Source of the DNA: Pseudomonas sp. GM50
Lineage (GTDB): Bacteria > Pseudomonadota > Gammaproteobacteria > Pseudomonadales > Pseudomonadaceae
Direction: 5' to 3'
Length of the DNA: 64,000 nt
Assembly (NCBI RefSeq): GCF_000282375.1
Contig: NZ_AKJK01000042.1
Location: 62,001 to 126,000, forward strand
Below, one piece after another: positions 42,731 through 50,454 of the stretch. A model generated the notes under the pieces. That model worked only from the letters and a program-made list of their open reading frames with translations, was not told the origin of the DNA and ran no database searches. The translations under genes and the position numbers were made by a program. Positions within the stretch are counted from its first letter, which is position 1. Every line of letters begins with the position of its first letter.

Positions 42731-43234
42731 TCAGGCGTCCGGGGCTGCGGCGTTCAGGCCCAGCTCACCCAGTACGCGACCGCGGGATTCGTCGTCGGCG
42801 AGCACGCCTTCGATGGCTTTGCGGAACGCAGGCGCGTTACCCAGCGGGCCTTTGAGGGCCACCAGCGCGTCGCGCAGTTCCATCAGTTTTTTCAGCTCGG
42901 GCACTTGCTCGACCAGCGAGGCCGGGTTGAAGTCCTTCATCGAGTTGACGCGCAGTTGCACGGCCAACTCGTCGGCTTCGCCATCTTCCTGCAGACGGTT
43001 CGGCACGCTCAATGTCAGGCTCAGCTCTTGCTTGGCCAGCACTTCGTCGAAGGTCATCTTGTCGATGCTGATCGGCTTGCGATCTTCGATTTTGCGTTCG
43101 TCCTTGCGGTGGGTGTAGTCACCGATTGCCAGTAGTTTCAGCGGCAGTTCAATCTCTTCCTGAGCACCGCCGGTGGCGGGTTTGAAGGTGACGTTGATGC
43201 GTTCCTTGGGGGCTACCGAGCCTTCTTTGGCCAT
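42731..43234 (-). CDS. tssB: TssB, small sheath subunit
   Basis: A 167-residue TssB (VipA): AKEGSVAPKERINVTFKPATG, ELPLKLLAIGDYTHRKDERKIEDR, and the N-terminal/inner-face segment LQEDGEADELAVQLRVNSMKDFNPAS. The frame is open further to 43300, but ATG 43234 is chosen for the aaggag site 8 bases upstream and for the family length. tssA ends 32 bases upstream. Confidence 0.96.
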   Translation of the reverse strand: MAKEGSVAPKERINVTFKPATGGAQEEIELPLKLLAIGDYTHRKDERKIEDRKPISIDKMTFDEVLAKQELSLTLSVPNRLQEDGEADELAVQLRVNSMKDFNPASLVEQVPELKKLMELRDALVALKGPLGNAPAFRKAIEGVLADDESRGRVLGELGLNAAAPDA

Positions 43235-43266
43235 GGCTTTTCTCCTTGCGGTTGTGGCCCGGGGGC

Positions 43267-44823
43267 CTATTCGAGTACCACTTCGAGATCGAGGTGGCAC
43301 AGCCTGCGATAAATCTCTTCCTTGCGTTCACGCACTGCATGGTTCTGCGGTAACAACTCGCAGCAGCTATGCAGCAAATGCAGCACTTCCAGCGCAAGAT
43401 CGGGCTCCCAGGCGTGCAGGCCTGAGTCCTGTAATGTTTGGTCGAGGGTTTCGAGTTGAGTCTTGGCCAGTTCGTATTTCTTGGCCATGAAACACAGCCG
43501 CGCCAGGGCGAACTGCCAGAAGAATCGAACCCGCCCGCCGTGGGCACTTTGCAGGCCTTGCTTGAGGACCTGCACGGCGGCCTTGAGACCGTCCTTGCGC
43601 AGAACCGGCAAGACTTCTTCAAGGGCCAGTTCCCAGGCCGGCTGGGTATCGGCGACCTCGACCTTGCGCGGCGCACTGGCGCTTTGCAGGTGCGGCATGA
43701 CGTGGGCGCCGATCCAGGCGCGGGTGGCCGGATCGGCGAACGGCGCGCCGTCATGGAAACGCAATTCGATGATGCCGGGCAGGCGCTGAACCAAAAGCGC
43801 GAAGTGGATTTCCACTTCGCGCATCGCCATCTCGGCGTTCAGCCCCTGGAGGCATTCCCAGACTATTCGCTGGCCATCGAACCAGAACGGCGCCTTCGCC
43901 AGGCTCGCCTCCAGCTCTACCAGCAGATCAGCGTATTTCCCCTGGTCGTAGCGGTCCTGATAGGCCTTGAGTTTGTCCGCCGGCAGCCCGCGCAGAACGG
44001 TGATCTGCTCGGCGTTACGCTCGGGCACCGCGTCGATCGGCAGCCACAGCAATGTGCGATTGAGACGCAGGGCACGCAGGTCGGTGGCTTTCTGCTTGAG
44101 CCACCAGGCACACAACGGACGGGCGTTTTCCTGCTGGGCACGCAGGGCCTTGTGGGCTTCTTTCTCGTTGTCGATCGGTGCGCCGGGAGTTAACAGCTGG
44201 GTTGCGGCCTGCTTGACCTGCGCCACCGCGGCGCCCACCACACCGGGCTCCGGCTGATTGTCGGCGGCGCGCTGGACCATGTTTTTCAAGCGACGGGAAA
44301 TCGGCAGCAGCAACGGCGCGTCGTCGCCCAAATGCTCGGTGCACGCGGCGTCGAGCCCTTCCAGATGCTCGACCAGACGGCGGAACAGCGGCAACTGCTC
44401 TTTGATCGCGACGTTTTCGTTCAGCACCTGCTCAAGACGCGGCACCAACCAGCTGATGGCTGCGGCGCGGGTGCGGGCCTTGTTCGGGTGGATTTCGGCC
44501 CAATGGTTTTCACACAGGTGGTGCAGCAAACCGAGGCCGGCCAGCAACCCCGGGAAGGATTCACGCTGGTACAGCGCCCAGGTCAACCAGGCGCCGACAC
44601 GCAAATCCCTGGATTGCGTGCGCAGCAGGTTTTCACTGTTTTCGCGGATTTTCAGCCAGTCGATCTGACCGCTTTCGTGCATGGACGAGGCTTTACCCAG
44701 CTCACTTTCCAACGCCTCATATTCGCTCGAAAAGCGAACATCCTCGCCCGCGAAATTCTCTTTTGAAACAGAGCCTTTTGCGAGTTCGAGGTAATGAGCG
44801 GAAAGTTTGCTTGAGTAGGACAT
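43267..44823 (-). CDS. tssA: TssA, T6SS cap/tail-assembly protein (ImpA-N type)
   Basis: A 518-residue TssA with an N-terminal ImpA-type domain (WLKIRENSENLLRTQSRDLRVGAWL, GLGLLHHLCENHWAEIHPN) and a long C-terminal helical region ending in a VasJ-like part (DLALEVLHLLHSCCELLPQN). First gene of the HSI-II-type operon. ATG 44823 has aaggt 6 bases upstream. It differs in length from the N-terminal part of the other TssA that begins at 63432. Upstream of it on the minus strand no sigma-54 -24/-12 pair could be identified by eye. Confidence 0.93.
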   Translation of the reverse strand: MSYSSKLSAHYLELAKGSVSKENFAGEDVRFSSEYEALESELGKASSMHESGQIDWLKIRENSENLLRTQSRDLRVGAWLTWALYQRESFPGLLAGLGLLHHLCENHWAEIHPNKARTRAAAISWLVPRLEQVLNENVAIKEQLPLFRRLVEHLEGLDAACTEHLGDDAPLLLPISRRLKNMVQRAADNQPEPGVVGAAVAQVKQAATQLLTPGAPIDNEKEAHKALRAQQENARPLCAWWLKQKATDLRALRLNRTLLWLPIDAVPERNAEQITVLRGLPADKLKAYQDRYDQGKYADLLVELEASLAKAPFWFDGQRIVWECLQGLNAEMAMREVEIHFALLVQRLPGIIELRFHDGAPFADPATRAWIGAHVMPHLQSASAPRKVEVADTQPAWELALEEVLPVLRKDGLKAAVQVLKQGLQSAHGGRVRFFWQFALARLCFMAKKYELAKTQLETLDQTLQDSGLHAWEPDLALEVLHLLHSCCELLPQNHAVRERKEEIYRRLCHLDLEVVLE

Positions 44824-45245
44824 CCGTGACCTTTAATTAGGATTACAGTCACGCAGCCATTGGAGTTGAAATGGCGCCGGACAGTATCAAAGAGCTGCGA
44901 TGAGTCTCATCCAATTGAGTTCGCGCTCTTTCAAGGCGCGCATCCTAATCACAATGATGGCCATTGGCAAGCATCCGATAAAACAATAAAACTGCGTCTT
45001 CGTTGTTGCTGTAGGAGATCACCCTATAGGAGACAGGGGATCCCCTGATGCCGGTTTTGACCTCCCCACCTTCGACGCATCACCCCCGTAACCATTGAGC
45101 CAGAGCGGTTTATCAACCCCGCCAATAATCACAGGACATTCACACCCTGAAACGGAACCCAGCATGACAAAAATAAAACATGAAAAATGTAGGAGCTTTC
45201 CGAAAAGTTACAGTCATCCATGGACGTAGCGATAACTGACAATAA
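44824..45245. other. Intergenic region before the first tssA, no gene recognised
   Basis: This 422-base part of the cluster junction should contain the promoter of the HSI-II operon on the minus strand. It is AT-rich around 44960-45000, with no strong -35/-10 or -24/-12 pair found by eye. A 48-codon minus-strand frame (45019-45165) is open but has no ribosome binding site and is not called a gene. The palindrome aggggatcccct lies near 45036. Confidence 0.4.
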
Positions 45246-45286
45246 GAAATACAGGGTGCCATCATAATGATGGCACCCTGTATTTC
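45246..45286. terminator. Perfect 41-base palindrome, probable bidirectional terminator
   Basis: The two 20-base arms gaaatacagggtgccatcat and atgatggcaccctgtatttc are exact inverse complements around a single central base, and can fold as a 17-bp stem with a 7-base loop. Neither side ends in a long T run (three T in a row at each outer end). It stands alone between the HSI-II operon start and the vgrG remnant, about 520 bases beyond the tagQ stop, and would stop transcripts from either direction. Confidence 0.6.
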
Positions 45287-45427
45287 ACCCCTCTCCCTCC
45301 AAATACATGCTCAATACGTCTCAAACTTCTTACAAAAGCTGATGCAACATTCTGCAATACGGAAATTTCGGACTGCGCCTCAGGCCCCTTCCTACATAAT
45401 CCTTTTGCTCAGGATAAAGGCCTGTTC

Positions 45428-45676
45428 GTGCCGGCCAATGTTGCGCACTTCACGTTATTGATTCCGTTTGTTCGCAACGATTTAAAGTGCTGGTCTTTGA
45501 AGGTATTGAAGCCATCAGCACCTTGTATTCGACCGAGGTTGAACTGGTCAGCGAGCACCCTGATGTCGAACTTGGAGAGTTTGCTCAGCCGATACACCGC
45601 AGGGACCTGGCCGACGGAGAAAGGTACTCGACACTCGGTAAGCTTGGTGCTCAGCAGAATGGCAAAGGGCGTGTAG
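45428..45676 (+). pseudogene. vgrG fragment, frameshifted
   Basis: A decayed copy of the first ~85 codons of a vgrG, opposite in strand to the T6SS operons on both sides. The frame at 45428 reads VPANVAHFTLLIPFVRNDLK. A one-base deletion at an A run near 45484-45486 moves homology to another frame (VLVFEGIEAISTLYSTEVEL, then VSEHPDVE), and an insertion near 45569 restores the first frame (NLESLLS, then TRHSVSLVLSRMA). 29 residues in the shifted part align with the intact VgrG start at 18706-20748 with 16 identities. It lacks all later VgrG domains and ends at a stop. It is a remnant of a former vgrG at the junction. Confidence 0.75.
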
Positions 45677-45754
45677 TTGCCGGTGAAACGAGCGCTGGAT
45701 CATTTGCCAGTGCAGGAGATGGCGGCGCATAGCGCCAAGGTGTAGCCAGTACAG

Positions 45755-45785
45755 ATCACTCCCACGCATAGCGCGTGGGAATGAT
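45755..45785 (-). terminator. Inverted repeat downstream of tagQ, probable terminator
   Basis: Arms atcactcccacgc and gcgtgggaatgat around an atagc loop form a common Pseudomonas intergenic hairpin, 22 bases after the tagQ stop on the minus strand. It likely ends the HSI-I transcript. Confidence 0.55.
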
Positions 45786-45807
45786 CAAAGACCTACAGAA
45801 AACTCAA

Positions 45808-46737
45808 TCAAGCATTCGGGCAAGGTACCGGTGCCCAGTCGCCCAGGTCCGGGTTCTTGCACATGCTGTTGACTTGAGTGTTGCCTGCGCTGGCGACCTG
45901 TTTGCTTTCAGCCTGTTTGGCTTGTGCGGTCTGCAGGGTTTTCTCGGTGGTGACCGCTTCTTTCGGCACGGTTGGCAGCGCCGGTTTTTTCGCCGGTTTC
46001 ACCGCTTTTTTGCTCTTGGTCGGCGCCACGACTGGCGTGGTGTCGGCGGTTGCCACGGTGACCACGTCAGTGCGCTGTACGCCGACTTGCTGCAGGTCTT
46101 TTTCGTAGGCCTGGGTGTAGTTGTTCAGGTCTTCGCTGGCTTTACCGTTCACCGCAACGATCAGATCGTTGGACTCTTTGAGGCCTGCGACGATTTCTGC
46201 CAGGCGCTTGCGGCCTTCGGTGTCGTTGACGGTCTTGGCCTTGCGGTCGGCGACCAGTTTGGTGAACGCGTTCTGGTAGCACTGCTGCGAAGTCTTGGCG
46301 TACGCGGTGCTGCGATCGATGTCGGCAGCGCTTTTGTTGACGTCGGAGGCGTAGGACGCGATGCGCTGGTTGTCATCGGCGATCTGCTTCTGGCGCTCGG
46401 TGTAGTAACCGGCCGCGCCGCCCGCCAGGGCACCGCCCGCTGCACCGATGGCGGCGTTGCGACCACGGTTCTCGGAATCGACCAGGGCGCCCAGCAGTGC
46501 ACCGCCGACAGCGCCGACGGCCGCGCCGGTGACGACCGACTTGGTCATGTTCGAATCAGTGGCACGCAGGTGTTGCACTGGCTCGTAGCAGTTTGGGTAG
46601 TACTCGACCTTGGTGCTCGAGGCGACCTTGGAGGTCGGCGACGTGGCGCAACCGCTCAGTACGGTGCTGAAGCCGACGGCCATCAGCAGCAAGTGACGCT
46701 TGGAAAGCGAAGCAACAGGTTTACGGGAGGAAAGCAT
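45808..46737 (-). CDS. tagQ: TagQ, outer-membrane lipoprotein of the TagQRST pathway
   Basis: A 309-residue lipoprotein. The signal peptide ends in STVLSGC (Cys30) and is followed by a glycine-zipper stretch (VVTGAAVGAVGGALLGALV, then AAIGAAGGALAGGAAGYY), a helical domain and a Lys/Ala/Pro-rich C-terminus. In P. aeruginosa TagQ (PA0070) anchors TagR at the outer membrane in the threonine phosphorylation pathway of HSI-I. It is the last gene of this operon and in the same order as in P. aeruginosa. Start ATG 46737; a longer frame to 46773 exists. Confidence 0.85.
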   Translation of the reverse strand: MLSSRKPVASLSKRHLLLMAVGFSTVLSGCATSPTSKVASSTKVEYYPNCYEPVQHLRATDSNMTKSVVTGAAVGAVGGALLGALVDSENRGRNAAIGAAGGALAGGAAGYYTERQKQIADDNQRIASYASDVNKSAADIDRSTAYAKTSQQCYQNAFTKLVADRKAKTVNDTEGRKRLAEIVAGLKESNDLIVAVNGKASEDLNNYTQAYEKDLQQVGVQRTDVVTVATADTTPVVAPTKSKKAVKPAKKPALPTVPKEAVTTEKTLQTAQAKQAESKQVASAGNTQVNSMCKNPDLGDWAPVPCPNA

Positions 46738-46821
46738 AGTTGTGTTCTCTTTTAAGTTTGACCAGCTCAGCACGGCCCACCGCCGCCTGAGTCCCTTCCA
46801 AGCTCGCTGTACAACGAACGA

Positions 46822-48549
46822 TCAAGACCGCTGAGCGTTCGATGCGAGCAATTCCTTCAATATCGCCGCCGGGTCGGCTCGTCGTTGCTGACGATAATCA
46901 CCGACATGGCGAACGAATAACGTTGCGCGCGTTACCAGGCTTTTGCCCAGTACCGGCTTGCGCTCCAACTCTTCCTTGATGCGTTGAAACTGCGCCTGGA
47001 TCACGGCATCGGTGTAGCGCGTGCCGGTCGCCAGGTTGTCGATGTAGATCGCCACCGCGCCGTCCAGCGCGCTGCGGCCATTGTCTATGGCCGTGGCGAA
47101 CAGCTTGGCGCTGGCCTCGTCCTTGGCGTCCACGGCTTGCTGGCGACTCTTCTGCAAATTGGTCAGGCGAATGTTGTAGTTGTTGACGGTCTCGGCCACC
47201 AGGGCCGCCGACTGGATCAGGTTGCCGGCCGCTTCCTCGCGCTGCTGGGCGATGAGCGAGACGTTGCGCTTGAGCTCTTCGTTGACCAGCCCGAGTTCGG
47301 CTTGCAGGCGTGGATCGACACTGGCAGCAATGATGCTGTCCAGGCGTTTGGTCGGGTCCTGGGCGTCGTCGATGGCATCGGTCAGCGAAGCCAGCCGACC
47401 TTCCTTTTCCCACTGGACGAACAGTTCCTTGTAGCGCGAACGTGGCGCCGACAACGCGCCAATCGCCACCCGGAACCCGGTGGTTTCGTTGTTTTGCTCG
47501 GTGCCGTCGGCGGCGAACAGCGGGTACTCGCGACGCATCCCGGTAAACAAGGTGCCCTCGCCTTCCAGGTAGTTGCCGCCCTTGACCACGAAGCCGCCGT
47601 AGGTGCCTTGGCGGCGTCCGGCATGCACGAGCTGGAAGGACTCCTGGACCATTTCGGCGGCGTTGCCGATCACGTCGAACAGGCCGATGGGGTTTGGCAG
47701 TTTGGTACCGATCGGCATCAACCGCGCTGCCTGACCGGTGCCACCGGCGACTTGGTTGAACACCGCCCAATCGGCCAGTGGCCCGTCGCTTTCGCTGCCC
47801 TCAAGGCGCCGGGGAAACAGGCGCCCTTCCAAATCCTGACGGCTGATGGCCTGCCCGCCACGGGCGGCAAATTCCCACTCGACTTCGGTCGGCAAGCGCA
47901 CAAAACCCAGCCCACCGTCTTCAGCCGAGGTACCGCGACCGCTCACCGGTAGCAGGTCCTTGTGGTATTTCATCAGCCAGGCGCTGTACACCGCCGAGAA
48001 GCGTTCGGCCTCGAATCGCGACAACTTCACCTTGGGCAAACGCCCGGCCATGCCTTGCGGCGCCTCCGCTTGCAGTGCCTCGCAGGTGGGCGCCGGCTCG
48101 CCGCTGGCCAGCGATTGCGCCTGGGCCATGACCTGAGCGTATTGGCGGGCGGTGACTTCGTATTTGCCGATGAAATAGAGCATCGGTTTGAGCGGGGTCT
48201 TGGTGTCTGTCTTGGGCATCAACGGCGTGATGGTCTTGCCCCAATCCTTGGGCAGATCCTTGAGGGTGAACTGGCCGTTGATAAAGTCCCGGCGGTAACC
48301 GGAAATGAACGACTGTTGATAACCGGCCTCGCCCTCGCTGAAGGGATAGCCGAGGCTGATCTCGCGATCATCCAGGGTGCCCTCGGCCAAAATGTACACG
48401 TAGCGGAACACCATCTGCCCTTCGCACGGCAACGGCAGGCTGACGTCATCGGGCAACGGCTTGGGGTTGTCCAGTTTGTCGGTGCTCTCATCTGCCCAGA
48501 CGATGCTGGCCAGGCTCAGCGCCACGGCGGCGCCCAGTAACTTATACAT
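46822..48549 (-). CDS. tagR: TagR, periplasmic FGE-sulfatase-like regulator of PpkA
   Basis: A 575-residue exported protein with signal peptide (KLLGAAVALSLASIVWA). The central domain is of the formylglycine-generating-enzyme/sulfatase-modifying type (YFIGKYEVTARQYAQVM, GFVRLPTEVEWEFAARGG, PNPIGLFDVIGNAAEMVQE, GFVVKGGNYLEGEGT). The C-terminal ~200 residues are helical (coiled-coil-like, LIQSAALVAETVNNYNIRL). TagR acts upstream of PpkA in HSI-I, promoting kinase activation (known for P. aeruginosa). ATG 48549 has aagga upstream. It overlaps the tagS end by 8 bases. Confidence 0.9.
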   Translation of the reverse strand: MYKLLGAAVALSLASIVWADESTDKLDNPKPLPDDVSLPLPCEGQMVFRYVYILAEGTLDDREISLGYPFSEGEAGYQQSFISGYRRDFINGQFTLKDLPKDWGKTITPLMPKTDTKTPLKPMLYFIGKYEVTARQYAQVMAQAQSLASGEPAPTCEALQAEAPQGMAGRLPKVKLSRFEAERFSAVYSAWLMKYHKDLLPVSGRGTSAEDGGLGFVRLPTEVEWEFAARGGQAISRQDLEGRLFPRRLEGSESDGPLADWAVFNQVAGGTGQAARLMPIGTKLPNPIGLFDVIGNAAEMVQESFQLVHAGRRQGTYGGFVVKGGNYLEGEGTLFTGMRREYPLFAADGTEQNNETTGFRVAIGALSAPRSRYKELFVQWEKEGRLASLTDAIDDAQDPTKRLDSIIAASVDPRLQAELGLVNEELKRNVSLIAQQREEAAGNLIQSAALVAETVNNYNIRLTNLQKSRQQAVDAKDEASAKLFATAIDNGRSALDGAVAIYIDNLATGTRYTDAVIQAQFQRIKEELERKPVLGKSLVTRATLFVRHVGDYRQQRRADPAAILKELLASNAQRS

Positions 48550-49738
48550 CTCGGATTCCTTCAAACGCCTGGATACGCGCCACTCGCCAGCCACCACAGG
48601 CCGCCGCCACGACGCTGACGCCGAGCACGGCTACCAAGGCCCACGCGTAGTGATGCACCAGCAGATGACTGGCGTATTCGCCCGGCGCCTGCGCAAATAA
48701 ATGGTTCAGGCCCGATTGCGCCAGGCCATACAGCCCGGCGCTCAACAGGGCCGCGAGGCCGGCGCTGTACAGCGCCTGCAACACAACAAACAGCAACAGC
48801 GCCGCCGTGGAAAATCCCAGCAGGCGCAACACCGACAACGCTCGACGCTTGCGCTCGACCGCCGCCAGCGCACCGGCAAAAATCGCCGCAAATGCTCCCG
48901 ACAAAGCCAATCCGGCGATGATCCAGAATACGATCGACAAGTTGCGGCTCAGCGATTGCACCTGGGCGATGGCCTGGGCCTGGGTCGAGACCAGCAGATT
49001 CTGTGCGGCGAAGTACTGGCGCAGCGGCTCGACATCCGTGAGACGACGGGCGTACAGACGAAACGCCGGGTACACCCGTTGCTCCGTCACACCCACCGAC
49101 TCCCCCGGCCAACCGAGCGCTGGCACGGCGCGGCCGTCCCGGTAATCTTCAGCTGCTTCCAGCAGGGCCAACGGTGCGAACAAGCCGTCCCGGGCGAAGG
49201 CTTCCAGCGGCAGTACGCGCAGCACCTGGACGCGAGTGCGCTGCGCCTCGCCACGACCGGCCACTTGCCGACCGACGCTGGCCTGCAGCCAATCACCGGC
49301 CTTGGCCCCGAGCTTTTCGGCGGCGGTCTGGCTGAGCAGCACCTGGTCCAGCCCTTGGGGCACCGGCAAGCTGCCGAGCAACGGATCGTTGTTGGCGGTG
49401 GGGATCATTTCGACGGTCACCGTCGCAGCGCCAGCGGTCAGGTCCGCCGTCGCGGCAATCTGCCGGGTGCGCGGCAAGGCGAAAGCCACGTCGTCGCGCC
49501 GGCTCAACTGTTCGATAAACGCGGCACCGAACCGACCGCCGCCCAGGGGAATGATTTCCCGGGTGGCCGGGTCGTTTTCCAGGCGCTCGGTCAAACTGCT
49601 GACCAGGCCGAATTTCAAGCCGAACAGCACCAGCAGCGGCGCGACCACCGCCACCAGCGCCAGCACCGAACAGGCCGACAGCCACGCATCGTTGCGGTAA
49701 TCCTGCCAGGCCAGGGAAGCCACCAGCGCGCTGCGCAT
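48542..49738 (-). CDS. tagS: TagS, ABC-transporter permease of the TagQRST pathway
   Basis: A 398-residue FtsX/MacB-type permease: TM1 near residues 17-45 (WLSACSVLALVAVVAPLLVLFG), a large periplasmic domain (~50-260) and three C-terminal TM helices (FWIIAGLALSGAFAAIFAGAL, LLLFVVLQALYSAGLAALL, AWALVAVLGVSVVAAACGG). It works with TagT, as a probable lipoprotein/signal-type ABC transporter. The start overlaps the tagT stop (TGATG). Confidence 0.9.
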   Translation of the reverse strand: MRSALVASLAWQDYRNDAWLSACSVLALVAVVAPLLVLFGLKFGLVSSLTERLENDPATREIIPLGGGRFGAAFIEQLSRRDDVAFALPRTRQIAATADLTAGAATVTVEMIPTANNDPLLGSLPVPQGLDQVLLSQTAAEKLGAKAGDWLQASVGRQVAGRGEAQRTRVQVLRVLPLEAFARDGLFAPLALLEAAEDYRDGRAVPALGWPGESVGVTEQRVYPAFRLYARRLTDVEPLRQYFAAQNLLVSTQAQAIAQVQSLSRNLSIVFWIIAGLALSGAFAAIFAGALAAVERKRRALSVLRLLGFSTAALLLFVVLQALYSAGLAALLSAGLYGLAQSGLNHLFAQAPGEYASHLLVHHYAWALVAVLGVSVVAAACGGWRVARIQAFEGIRDV

Positions 49739-50454
49739 CAGCAGGCCTCCCCGAGGGTGGCGGTGACACCGCCATCAACGTCGCGATGACAACTGATGCG
49801 CCGCACCTGCAAACCGCTGGCGCGGGCCAGTGACTCATCGTGGGTGGCGACGACGCAGCACACACCGTGTTCGCGGGCCTGGGTCACCAGCAACTGCATC
49901 ACTCGTTCCGCGTTTAGCGGATCGAGGGCGGCGGTCGGCTCATCGGCCAGCAGCAAACGCGGCCCATGGGCCAAGGCGCGGGCGCAACTCACCCGTTGCC
50001 GTTGGCCGACGGACAAGTCGCCCGGCCTCTTGCCCAGTTGATCGACGATATCCAACGCCCCGGCCAGGCGATCCACGCTGCCGTCGTCTTTCAAACCGAG
50101 CAGTTTGCGCGACAGGCCGATGTTCCCGCGCACGTCCATAAAATCCAGCAGGCCACCGGTTTGCAGCACGTAGCCCAAGTGCCGGCGGCGCAGGTCCGCC
50201 AAGGCACTTTGCGCCTCTGCGTGCCACAGCCCGGTAATGTCTGTGCGGGTTTGGCCGGGTGCAAAATCAAATTGCCCGGCCTGATCCGGAGCCAGCACCA
50301 GCGCCAGCAAATCCAGCAAGGTGCTTTTGCCGCAGCCACTGGGACCGACCACCGCCAGTTGCTCACCGGCACGCAGTTGCAGCCGAGGGATCACCAGGCT
50401 GTAGCGTTGACTGCCGGCGCCCCGGTTTTTGTGCACTGCGCTGAGGTTCATCAT
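49738..50454 (-). CDS. tagT: TagT, ABC-transporter ATPase of the TagQRST pathway
   Basis: A 238-residue ABC ATPase of the LolD/MacB type: Walker A GPSGCGKST, Q-loop region VLQTGGLLDFMDVRGNI, signature LSVGQRQRVS, Walker B RLLLADEPTAALD and the H-loop ATHDES. It energises TagS. It is coupled to ppkA by an overlap (TAATGATG). The four tag genes follow the order of P. aeruginosa HSI-I in reverse on this strand. Confidence 0.92.
   Translation of the reverse strand: MMNLSAVHKNRGAGSQRYSLVIPRLQLRAGEQLAVVGPSGCGKSTLLDLLALVLAPDQAGQFDFAPGQTRTDITGLWHAEAQSALADLRRRHLGYVLQTGGLLDFMDVRGNIGLSRKLLGLKDDGSVDRLAGALDIVDQLGKRPGDLSVGQRQRVSCARALAHGPRLLLADEPTAALDPLNAERVMQLLVTQAREHGVCCVVATHDESLARASGLQVRRISCHRDVDGGVTATLGEAC

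Noticed and set aside
44824..45040. Sigma-54 promoter for the HSI-II operon
   Set aside because: I looked on the minus strand for GG-N10-GC pairs of the TGGCAC-N5-TTGC type and found none convincing; the presence of Sfa2 alone is not evidence for a site here.
45019..45165. 48-codon minus-strand frame upstream of the first tssA
   Set aside because: It has a start and a plausible-looking sequence, but no ribosome binding site, no membrane or domain signal, and lies where the tssA promoter is expected. It could be another decayed fragment, but this is not supported.
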